Below are positions 41,941-49,649 of a stretch of 64,000 bases of DNA, one piece after another. Both the position numbers and the translations under genes were made by a program. Each line of letters begins with the position of its first letter. Within the stretch, counting starts at the first letter, position 1. Source of the stretch: Streptomyces sp. R41 (lineage in GTDB: Bacteria; Actinomycetota; Actinomycetes; Streptomycetales; Streptomycetaceae); the NCBI RefSeq assembly GCF_041053055.1, contig NZ_CP163443.1, positions 7,857,001 through 7,921,000 of the forward strand, read 5' to 3'. The notes beneath the pieces are model-generated. The model was not told the DNA's origin. It made no database searches and saw nothing but the letters and a program-made list of their open reading frames with translations.

Positions 41941-42861
41941 CTAGAAGTACCCCTCGCGCTTGCGGTCTTCCATCGCGGCCTCGGACATCTTGTCGTCGGC
42001 GCGGGTGGCGCCGCGCTCGGTGAGGCGGGAGGCGGCGATCTCGGCGATGACGGCGTCCAGCGTGGTCGCGTCGGAGTCGACGGCTCCCGTGCAGGACATG
42101 TCACCGACGGTGCGGTAGCGGACGAGCCGCTTCTCGACCGTCTCGCCGTTCTCGGGGCCGCCCCAGTCACCGGCGGTCAGCCACATGCCGGACCGCTTGA
42201 AGACCTCACGCTGGTGCGCGAAGTAGATCTCGGGCAGTTCGATGCCCTCGCGGGCGATGTACTGCCACACGTCGAGCTCGGTCCAGTTGGACAGCGGGAA
42301 GACGCGGACGTGTTCGCCGGGGGCGTGGCGGCCGTTGTAGAGCTGCCACAGTTCGGGGCGCTGGCGGCGTGGGTCCCACTGGGAGAACTCGTCGCGCAGC
42401 GAGAAGACGCGTTCCTTGGCGCGGGCTTTTTCCTCGTCGCGGCGTCCGCCGCCGAAGACGGCGTCGAAGCGTTCGGACTGGATCTTCTCGGTGAGTGGCA
42501 CGGTCTGCAGCGGGTTGCGGGTGCCGTCGGGGCGCTCGCGGAGCACACCGCGGTCGATGTAGTCCTGTACGGAGGCGACATGGAGGCGCAGGCCGTGCTT
42601 TTTGACCGTGCGGTCGCGGTATTCGAGGACTTCGGGGAAGTTGTGTCCGGTGTCCACGTGCAGCAGTGAGAAGGGGACCGCCGCGGGGGCGAAGGCCTTC
42701 AGCGCCAGGTGCAGCATGACGATGGAGTCCTTGCCGCCGGAGAAGAGGATCACCGGCCGCTCGAACTCGCCCGCGACCTCGCGGAAGATATGAACGGCCT
42801 CGGACTCCAGCGCATCCAGGTGCGACAGCGTAAAGGCACGCTCAGCCGTGGAAGCGGTCAC
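41941..42861 (-). CDS. cysD: sulfate adenylyltransferase subunit 2
   Basis: GTG 42861 overlaps the cysC stop (GTGA); 306 residues. The PP-loop SGGKDSIVML binds ATP; HVDTGHNFPEVLEYRD, FGGGRRDEEKARAKERVFS and FPLSNWTELDVWQYI are CysD signatures. With CysN it makes APS. It belongs to the same leftward operon. Confidence 0.95.
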   Translation of the reverse strand: MTASTAERAFTLSHLDALESEAVHIFREVAGEFERPVILFSGGKDSIVMLHLALKAFAPAAVPFSLLHVDTGHNFPEVLEYRDRTVKKHGLRLHVASVQDYIDRGVLRERPDGTRNPLQTVPLTEKIQSERFDAVFGGGRRDEEKARAKERVFSLRDEFSQWDPRRQRPELWQLYNGRHAPGEHVRVFPLSNWTELDVWQYIAREGIELPEIYFAHQREVFKRSGMWLTAGDWGGPENGETVEKRLVRYRTVGDMSCTGAVDSDATTLDAVIAEIAASRLTERGATRADDKMSEAAMEDRKREGYF

Positions 42862-43409
42862 ACGAGCCCCCGCGCCGCGAGCACCGCGTACACACAGGCC
42901 GCGGACTCCTCGGGCGTCTGCAGGTGCGTCTCCAGCGTGAGCGCCGGGTCGAGGGGCGGCTCGTACGGATCGTCGACACCGGTCAGCCCGCTGAGCCGGC
43001 CCGCGGCCTGCCGGGCGTACAGCCCCTTCACATCGCGCTCGCTGCACACCTCGACCGGGGTGGCGACATGCACCTCGACGTAGGGCGTCCCGCTCGCCTC
43101 GTGGCGCCCCCGGACGGCCTCGCGGCTGTCGGCGTACGGGGCGATGACGGGCACCACGGCAAGGACGCCGTTGCGTGCGAGGACCTCGGCGACCAGGCCG
43201 ATGCGCTGCACGTTGGTGTTGCGGTCCTCACGGGAGAAGCCGAGGCCGGCGGAGAGGAAGCGGCGGATCTCGTCCCCGTCGAGGACCTCCACGCGGTGCC
43301 CCTCGGCCCTCAGGCGGCTGCCCAGAAGGCGTGCGATGGTCGTCTTGCCCGCGCTCGGCAGGCCCGTGAGCCAGACGGTGGCTCCCTGAGCCCTTGCCGT
43401 GGTGGTCAT
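42858..43409 (-). CDS. cysC: adenylylsulfate kinase
   Basis: ATG 43409, 183 residues. P-loop GLPSAGKTTIA, VLDGDEIRRFL, GFSREDRNTNVQRIG and APYADSREAVR are present; the Ser that is transiently phosphorylated in E. coli CysC (SPY) is Ala here, as in some active homologues. It phosphorylates APS to PAPS. First gene of the operon. PAPS reductase, sulfite reductase and sulfate transport genes are absent nearby, so the PAPS may serve either assimilation at a distant locus or sulfation. Confidence 0.95.
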   Translation of the reverse strand: MTTTARAQGATVWLTGLPSAGKTTIARLLGSRLRAEGHRVEVLDGDEIRRFLSAGLGFSREDRNTNVQRIGLVAEVLARNGVLAVVPVIAPYADSREAVRGRHEASGTPYVEVHVATPVEVCSERDVKGLYARQAAGRLSGLTGVDDPYEPPLDPALTLETHLQTPEESAACVYAVLAARGLV

Positions 43410-43522
43410 ACGTGCTGTCCTCTTCCTGTCCTGGCGTGCGGCTCACGACGCTAGGTAAGAAACATGAGAAGAGGGACGGAGGAGCCTGAGGGTTCCCTTA
43501 GCGCCTCATGATGTAAGCGAGG

Positions 43523-44365
43523 TCATACGCCATCAGAGTGCCGGAAGTGCCCGGGCACGCCCGCGAAGACTGCCCCCGCGTCCCGCAGCCGCTCGTGCAG
43601 CGCCCGGAAGACGGTGGCCGAGCGGGCGCCCGGCCAGTCCTGGGGCAGCAGCGCGGCGGGCAGTCCCGGGTCGGTGTACGGGAGGTGGCGCCAGGAGTCG
43701 AGGGCGAGCAGATAGTCGCGGTACGCCTCCTCCGGCGGGGTGTCCGCTCGCCGCTCCCAGGCGTGCAGCACGGGCGCGTGCTGGTCGAGGAACTCCTCGT
43801 GTTCCTTGGCGATCGCAGCCAGGTCCCACCAGCGGGCGACCGCGTCGGCCGTCGCCGCGAAGCCCAGGTGCTCCCCGCGGAACAGCTCCACGTAAGGGTC
43901 GAGCCGCAGCCGCTCCAGGGTGTGCCGGGTCTCCTCGTAGAGCCGCGCCGGGGCGAGCCACACTCCGGGGGCCGCTGTCCCGAAGCCGAGACCGGCGAGC
44001 CGCGAGCGCAGGACGTGCCGCTTCTGGCGCTCGGACTCGGGCACGGAGAAGACGGCGAGCACCCAGCCGTCGTCCTCGGGAGGCGCCGTCGCGTACACCC
44101 GCCGGTCGCCGTCGTCGAGCAGCTGTCGCGCGTCCGTCGACAGCGCGTACCCGGCCGCGCCCGCCGCCGTGCGTGCCGGCTCGAGGAGGCCGCGGCGCTT
44201 GAGCCGTGACACCGACGACCGTACGGAGGGCGCGTCGACGCCGACCGCGGCGAGGAGCCGGATCAGCTCGGCCACCGGCACGGGGCCGGGCATGAAACGG
44301 CCGTACGCGCCGTAGAACGTGACGATGAGGGACCGGGGGGCGTGCTGCTCTGACACGTTGATCAC
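43523..44365 (-). CDS. PaaX-family transcriptional regulator
   Basis: GTG 44365 (or GTG 44356), 280 residues. The winged helix (PVPVAELIRLLAAVGVD, APSVRSSVSRLKRRGLLE) and the central PaaX domain (GWVLAVFSVPESERQKRHVL, LGFGTAAPGVWLAP) are clear. PaaX represses phenylacetate genes and is released by phenylacetyl-CoA; relatives respond to other aromatic CoA esters. It follows the CoA ligase gene by 15 bases on the same strand, so both are co-transcribed, and the ligase product is its probable effector. Confidence 0.9.
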   Translation of the reverse strand: MINVSEQHAPRSLIVTFYGAYGRFMPGPVPVAELIRLLAAVGVDAPSVRSSVSRLKRRGLLEPARTAAGAAGYALSTDARQLLDDGDRRVYATAPPEDDGWVLAVFSVPESERQKRHVLRSRLAGLGFGTAAPGVWLAPARLYEETRHTLERLRLDPYVELFRGEHLGFAATADAVARWWDLAAIAKEHEEFLDQHAPVLHAWERRADTPPEEAYRDYLLALDSWRHLPYTDPGLPAALLPQDWPGARSATVFRALHERLRDAGAVFAGVPGHFRHSDGV

Positions 44366-44380
44366 TCTAGTGCGCGAAGA

Positions 44381-46057
44381 TCACTTGGGACCGCCGCCCG
44401 TGGACAAGTCACCTTCCGGGGCGGGCGGCGACATGAGGTCCGGACCGGCGTCTTTGCGCAGCCGGAACCGCTGGAGCTTTCCCGTCGCGGTGCGCGGCAG
44501 CGCGTCCAGGAAGACGATCTCGCGGGGGCATTTGTACGGAGCCAGCTCGGACTTGAGGAAGGCGCGCAGCGCCTCCGGGTCCTTGCGCGCGCCCTCCCTG
44601 AGGACCGCGTACGCCACGACGACCTGCCCGCGCGCCTCGTCGGACTGCCCCACGACCGCCGTCTCGACCACGTCCGGGTGACGCAGCAGCGCGTCCTCCA
44701 CCTCCGGGCCCGCGATGTTGTACCCCGCCGAGATGATCATGTCGTCGGCGCGGGCCACATAGCGGAAGTAGCCGTCGGGGTCGCGCACATAGGTGTCGCC
44801 GGTGATGTTCCAGCCGCCGCGTACGTACTCCCGTTGCCGTGGGTCGGCGAGATAGCGGCAGCCGACCGGGCCGCGCACGGCGAGCAGCCCGGGCTCGCCG
44901 TCCGGCACGGGTTCGCCGAAATCGTCGACCACGCGCGCGTGCCACCCCGGTACCGGGATGCCCGTGGTGCCGGGGCGGATGTGCTCGTCGGCCGCCGAGA
45001 TGAAAATGTGCAGCAGTTCGGTGGCGCCGATGCCGTTGATGATGCGCAGGCCGGTGCGGGTGTGCCAGTCCCGCCAGGTCGCGGCGGGCAGGTTCTCGCC
45101 CGCGGACACACAGCGCCGCAGCGACCCGGTGTCGTGCTCCTCCAGCTCCGCGAGCATCGCCCGGTACGCGGTCGGCGCGGTGAACAGCACGGAGACGCGG
45201 TGCTCGGCGATGGCGGGCAACAGCTGCTTGGGGCCCGCCTGTTCGAGCAGCAGGGAGCAGGCGCCGACGCGCATCGGGAAGACGACGAGACCGCCGAGCC
45301 CGAACGTGAAACCCAGTGGGGGACTGCCCGCGAAGACATCGTCCTCATGTGGCTGCAACACATGCTTCGAGAAGGTGTCCGCTATCGCCAGCACATCGCG
45401 GTGGAAGTGCATACAGCCTTTGGGGCGACCGGTCGTGCCCGATGTGAACGCGATCAGCGCGACGTCGTCGGCGGCGGTGTCGACGGCGGCGAACGGCTCG
45501 TCGGGCGCGCCCGTGATCCGCAGCAGCAGGTCATCGGGTGCGTCACCGCCGTACGTGGTGACCCGCAGCCCCCGGATCTCCGCCTTGACCAGGTCGTCGA
45601 CCGACCGTACGTCGCACAGCGCGTGCGTCACCCGGGCGATCTCGCACATGGTGGTCAGCTCGTGCGGGCGCTGTTGCGCCAGCACGGTGACGGCGACCGC
45701 GCCGGCCTTCAGCACCGCCAGCCAGCACGCGGCCAGCCACGGTGTGGTGGGGCCGCGCAGCAGCACCCGGTTGCCGGGGACGACGCCCAGTTCGGTGGTC
45801 AGCACATGGGCGATGCGGTCGACACGGGCGCTGAGCTGTCCGTACGTCCAGACGTCGCCGGAGGCCGTACGGAAGACGGGGCGGTCGGGGCGGGCGTGGT
45901 CGAGGAGCTCGGCGGCGCAGTTCAGCCGGTCGGGGTAGCGCAGCTCAGGCAGATCGAAGTGGAGCTCGGGCCAGTGTTCGGGGAGCGGGAGGTGGTCGCG
46001 CGGGAAGGTGTCGACGTGGGCCGAGGTCGTCGGCTCCGCGGTGTCCCTGGGGTCCAT
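44381..46057 (-). CDS. aromatic acid CoA ligase (benzoate/2-aminobenzoate type)
   Basis: ATG 46057, 558 residues. ANL superfamily: IAFTSGTTGRPKGCMH (P-loop), INGIGATELLHIF, GWNITGDTY, YVARADDMIISAGYNIAGPEVE and the catalytic Lys near PRTATGKLQRFRLR. The GATELLHIFIS segment is characteristic of benzoate- and 2-aminobenzoate-CoA ligases. It should form the CoA thioester that the fused monooxygenase at 38283 hydroxylates. Divergent from the acyl-CoA dehydrogenase; the 139-bp gap has the shared operator. Confidence 0.88.
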   Translation of the reverse strand: MDPRDTAEPTTSAHVDTFPRDHLPLPEHWPELHFDLPELRYPDRLNCAAELLDHARPDRPVFRTASGDVWTYGQLSARVDRIAHVLTTELGVVPGNRVLLRGPTTPWLAACWLAVLKAGAVAVTVLAQQRPHELTTMCEIARVTHALCDVRSVDDLVKAEIRGLRVTTYGGDAPDDLLLRITGAPDEPFAAVDTAADDVALIAFTSGTTGRPKGCMHFHRDVLAIADTFSKHVLQPHEDDVFAGSPPLGFTFGLGGLVVFPMRVGACSLLLEQAGPKQLLPAIAEHRVSVLFTAPTAYRAMLAELEEHDTGSLRRCVSAGENLPAATWRDWHTRTGLRIINGIGATELLHIFISAADEHIRPGTTGIPVPGWHARVVDDFGEPVPDGEPGLLAVRGPVGCRYLADPRQREYVRGGWNITGDTYVRDPDGYFRYVARADDMIISAGYNIAGPEVEDALLRHPDVVETAVVGQSDEARGQVVVAYAVLREGARKDPEALRAFLKSELAPYKCPREIVFLDALPRTATGKLQRFRLRKDAGPDLMSPPAPEGDLSTGGGPK

Positions 46058-46110
46058 GGTGGTTCGCCCCCTTGTCGTGGTGGGCTCGCACCAGGAGCGT
46101 ATCGTGTTGG

Positions 46111-46137
46111 TGACGACAGTCAACGGTTCGCGATAAC
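46111..46137 (+). promoter_or_regulatory. shared aromatic-CoA regulon promoter/operator, copy 2
   Basis: TGACGACAGTCA-n9-GATAAC, identical in both elements and gap to 37394-37420, here 59 bases before the acyl-CoA dehydrogenase ATG. TATCG at 46100 and CGATA at 46131 also flank it as an inverted repeat. It may govern both the ligase-paaX and dehydrogenase-ridA units. Confidence 0.65.
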
Positions 46138-46196
46138 GTGGAAGGGTGACCCGGCGGGCCCCGAGGTGTGGCCCGGCGGGGGAGAGGGGACCGGCA

Positions 46197-47666
46197 ATGA
46201 CCGCATTCTCGCTCGATCCGGCGCGAACCGCCTGGTGTGCCGAGCTGCGCACACTCGCCGCGGAGCAACTGCGCCCACTGGCGGAGAAAGGCGAGCCGGG
46301 CCACGTCAACCGCCCCCTCGTCGCCGAACTCGGCCGACTCGGTCTGCTCGCCCGTCTGTTCACCTCGGGCGCGCTCGACCTGTGCCTGATGCGCGAGTCC
46401 CTGGCCCAGGCCTGCACCGAGGCCGAGACCGCGCTCGCCCTGCAGGGCCTGGGCGCCCATCCGGTGCACGCGTACGGCACGGCGGCCCAGCGCGACCGCT
46501 GGCTGCCCGGCGTCCGCGACGGCACCGTCGTCGCCGCCTTCGCCCTCAGCGAGCCGGGCGCGGGCTCGGACGCGGCGGCGCTGGCGCTGCGGGCGGAACC
46601 GGTCGGCCGGGCGGGTGGCGGCTCGCGGGTCGCCGAGCGGCACGGCCCGGAGGCCGGCGGCTCGCCGGTCATTGAAGCGGACCGTTCGCCGGTCGCTGCA
46701 TCGGGCGGCTCGTATGGCGCCGGACCCGACGGCCCGGAGTCGGGAGACCCGCCGATCACCGAACCGCACGGCTCGCCGATCGTCGGAGCCACCGGCCCGG
46801 AAGCCGCAGGACTCGACGGCCTCGCCGAGCCGCACGGCCCGGCGGTCGCGGGCCCCGGCGGCCCGGAGGCGGGAGACTCCCCGGTCGCTGTGCCTGGCGC
46901 GGCGACCGTCGCCGACGCCGACGGTTCGGGGCGCTGGCGGCTCACCGGTGAGAAGTGCTGGATCTCCAACGCGCCCGAGGCCGACTTCTACACCGTCTTC
47001 GCGCGGACCGCTCCCGACGCCGGAGCCCGCGGAGTCACCGCCTTCCTCGTGCCCGCCGACCGGCCGGGCCTCACCGGCACCCCGCTCGACATGCTCTCGC
47101 CCCACCCCATCGGCGCCCTCACCTTCGACGCCGTACCGGTGACGGCGGACGACGTGCTCGGGGAGCCGGACCGCGGCTTCCGGGTCGCCATGCACACCCT
47201 CAATCTCTTCCGGCCGAGCGTGGGCGCGTTCGCGGTCGGTATGGCGCAGGCGGCGCTGGACGCGACCCTCGCGCACACGGCTGGGCGGGACGCGTTCGGC
47301 GGCAAGCTGAAGGACCTTCAGACGGTGGCCCACCAGGTCGCCGAGATGGCGCTGCGTACGGAGGCGGCCCGCCTGATGGTGTACGCGGCCGCGGCGGCGT
47401 ACGACGAAGGGGCCCCCGACGTACCCAAACGCGCGGCGATGGCGAAGCTGCTGGCCACCGAGACGGCCCAGTACGTCGTCGACGCCGCGGTCCAACTGCA
47501 CGGCGCCCGTGCCCTGAGCCGAGGTCATCTCCTCGAACACCTCTACCGTGAGGTCCGCGCACCCCGGATCTACGAGGGCGCGAGCGAGGTCCAACGGGCG
47601 GTCATCGCCAAGGAGTTGTACAGGAAGACGCCCACGGATCCGAACGCCGCCATGAAGGCTCCGTGA
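46197..47666 (+). CDS. acyl-CoA dehydrogenase with repeat insertion
   Basis: ATG 46197 with GGAGAGGGG upstream; 489 residues, about 105 longer than the family. The helical N-domain, AFALSEPGAGSDAAAL, RLTGEKCWISNAPEADFYTVF and the C-terminal FAD/acyl site (GRDAFGGKLKDLQTVAHQVA, APRIYEGASEVQRAVIAKEL) are intact. Between the middle-domain strands (about residues 136-246) sits a Gly/Pro/Ala-rich insertion of degenerate repeats. It probably oxidises an alicyclic or short acyl-CoA in the aromatic pathway. It is followed by ridA. Confidence 0.9.
   Translation: MTAFSLDPARTAWCAELRTLAAEQLRPLAEKGEPGHVNRPLVAELGRLGLLARLFTSGALDLCLMRESLAQACTEAETALALQGLGAHPVHAYGTAAQRDRWLPGVRDGTVVAAFALSEPGAGSDAAALALRAEPVGRAGGGSRVAERHGPEAGGSPVIEADRSPVAASGGSYGAGPDGPESGDPPITEPHGSPIVGATGPEAAGLDGLAEPHGPAVAGPGGPEAGDSPVAVPGAATVADADGSGRWRLTGEKCWISNAPEADFYTVFARTAPDAGARGVTAFLVPADRPGLTGTPLDMLSPHPIGALTFDAVPVTADDVLGEPDRGFRVAMHTLNLFRPSVGAFAVGMAQAALDATLAHTAGRDAFGGKLKDLQTVAHQVAEMALRTEAARLMVYAAAAAYDEGAPDVPKRAAMAKLLATETAQYVVDAAVQLHGARALSRGHLLEHLYREVRAPRIYEGASEVQRAVIAKELYRKTPTDPNAAMKAP
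46602..46934 (+). repeat. in-frame degenerate repeats inside acyl-CoA dehydrogenase
   Basis: Encodes variations on EPHGSPIVGATGPEAAG (for example RHGPEAGGSPVIEADRSPV, EPHGPAVAGPGGPEAGDSPV). The frame is maintained through about 330 bp. Confidence 0.75.
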
Positions 47667-47688
47667 GCATCGAGACCGTGGAGGCCCA

Positions 47689-48087
47689 GTGAGCACCGAG
47701 CGCGTCAACCCGCCCGATCTCTCCCCGCCCACCGGCTTCTCCCATGCCGTCGTCGCCACCGGCACCCGCCTCGTCTTCCTGGCGGGCCAGACCGCGCTCG
47801 ACACGGACGGGAAGGTGGTCGGCGAGACGCTGCCGGAGCAGTTCGAGGTGGCGCTGACGAATCTGCTGACCGCGCTGCGGGCCGCGGGCGGAGCCCCGGC
47901 CGACCTCGCACGGGTCACGGTCTACGCCACCGACGTCGCCGACTATCGTGCCCAGGCCCCCGAACTCGGGCGTATCTGGCGGGAGTTGGCGGGCCGCGAC
48001 TACCCCGCGATGGCCGTCATCGGCGCCGCCCGCCTCTGGGACGAACAGGCCCTGGTGGAACTCGACGGCTTCGCGGTGCTGAGCTAG
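47689..48087 (+). CDS. RidA family protein
   Basis: GTG 47689, GGAG upstream; 132 residues. RidA (YjgF/YER057c) fold: AGQTALDTDGKVVG, QFEVALTNLLTALRAAGG, RVTVYATDVADYRAQ. The key Arg of deaminating RidA (within xxRxxV near residue 105) appears replaced (MAVIGAARLWDE), so it may not be an imine deaminase. It could remove or hydrolyse reactive intermediates of anthranilate breakdown. 22 bases after the dehydrogenase, co-transcribed. Confidence 0.88.
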   Translation: MSTERVNPPDLSPPTGFSHAVVATGTRLVFLAGQTALDTDGKVVGETLPEQFEVALTNLLTALRAAGGAPADLARVTVYATDVADYRAQAPELGRIWRELAGRDYPAMAVIGAARLWDEQALVELDGFAVLS

Positions 48088-48094
48088 CGAAGGG

Positions 48095-48289
48095 TCAGGC
48101 GGCGACGGCCAGCTGCCCGACGAACACCCGGTGAGGAGCGACCACGCTGCCGTCGGGCAGCAGCTCGCCGCTGTCGTCGAAGACGATCGCGCCGTTGCAC
48201 AGGAGGTTCCAGCCCTGCTCGGGGTGGGCCACCACGATGTGCGGGGCGTTGGAGTCCGCGGACGGGCACGAAGACTGGTGTGAACACAT
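48095..48289 (-). CDS. DUF5999 family small protein
   Basis: ATG 48289 with GGAGG 6 bases upstream; 64 residues. MCSHQSSCPSADSNAPHIV, then QGWNLLCNGAIVFDDSGELLPDG and APHR is the DUF5999 pattern, a short Streptomyces family with a Cys/His-rich N-terminus that may bind zinc. Function unknown. Seven bases separate its stop from the convergent ridA stop. Confidence 0.85.
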   Translation of the reverse strand: MCSHQSSCPSADSNAPHIVVAHPEQGWNLLCNGAIVFDDSGELLPDGSVVAPHRVFVGQLAVAA

Positions 48290-48435
48290 GGCGCACCTCC
48301 ACGTCGGATGCGACGGGTTTCGGCGGCGGTGTCGCCGCCCTCGCATGCTTAGACCATGCGCGCGCGGCGAACTCATCGGAACAGCCGGCCGTGAAGCGTG
48401 ACAACACGAGGACAACTCTCGGACCTCCCCAAGAC

Positions 48436-48483
48436 GGACGGTGCCAACTCGCCACCAAAGGACGGTGCCAACTCGCCACCAAA
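48436..48483. repeat. two perfect 24-bp direct repeats
   Basis: A 24-bp unit starting GGACGGTGCCAACTCGCC occupies 48436-48459 and 48460-48483. It lies between the divergent DUF5999 and secreted DUF6299-like genes, where it could be a double operator or recent slippage. Confidence 0.85.
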
Positions 48484-48489
48484 GGGTGA

Positions 48490-49005
<516 letters not shown>

Positions 49006-49020
49006 GCACCGACATGACGA

Positions 49021-49055
49021 GGGAGCCGTCACCCCGGGAAGGGGTGGCGGCTCCC
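49021..49055 (+). terminator. hairpin terminator after DUF6299-like gene
   Basis: GGGAGCCGTCACCCC (49021-49035) pairs with GGGGTGGCGGCTCCC (49041-49055), one mismatch, 5-base loop. Confidence 0.7.
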
Positions 49056-49112
49056 ATGATGTCCGGCGGAGGGGGGAGAGACCCCGCCTCCAAGGAGGAC
49101 GTGCGCGCGGAG

Positions 49113-49460
49113 TCAGCTGTGGCTGAGGACGTTGACCACGCGGCCGTTGGGGTCCCGGACGAAGAAACGGCGTACGCCCCACTCCTCGTCGGTCAGCGGG
49201 TGCACGATCTCGGCACCGCTCCTGCGCACCTCGGCGTAGACCGCGTCTACGTCCTCGACCTCGATGCTCATGTCCGGTGCCACGGGGGCGGTCGCGTCGT
49301 CGGTCATCAGGCTGACCTGGACGGCGGGGTTCTCGGCGGAGGCCAGGGTCACGATCCAGCCGTGGTTCATGACTTCCTCGAAGCCAAGCAGGCCGTAGAA
49401 CTCGGAACTTTCCTTCAGGGCGACTGACTGGATGTTGGGTACGACCCGTCGTGCGTACAT
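49113..49460 (-). CDS. VOC family protein (glyoxalase/bleomycin-resistance fold)
   Basis: ATG 49460, 115 residues. One vicinal-oxygen-chelate domain: VPNIQSVALKESSEFYGLLGFEE, VQVSLMTDD, ADEVRRSGAEIVHP-like strand (VYAEVRRSGAEIVHPL) and FFVRDPNGRVVNVLSH. The metal-site His/Glu set is incomplete, as in antibiotic-binding members. Its position at the left flank of the biosynthetic cluster allows a self-protection role, but a housekeeping role is equally possible. It is divergent from the FAD-linked oxidase gene. Confidence 0.85.
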   Translation of the reverse strand: MYARRVVPNIQSVALKESSEFYGLLGFEEVMNHGWIVTLASAENPAVQVSLMTDDATAPVAPDMSIEVEDVDAVYAEVRRSGAEIVHPLTDEEWGVRRFFVRDPNGRVVNVLSHS

Positions 49461-49649
49461 CTCGCGGCTCCGGTGGTCAGGTCGGATGCGTCTGAGGACC
49501 GAGTCAGCGTATCGGAGCGCCCTGCCGGCCGCAGCCGGGGCGGACGTCCGGCGTGGATCTTTCGACGGTCTGTCCGGGGACGCCGACGGGGCGCCGCACG
49601 GGAGTTTGATGGTCCCGGAACCGAGACCCCCAGGCGTACGGGAGGCGCG

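Noticed and set aside
49113..49460. VOC protein as a proven bleomycin-type resistance gene
   Set aside because: Only the fold is visible; this fold covers many functions and it is transcribed away from the cluster.
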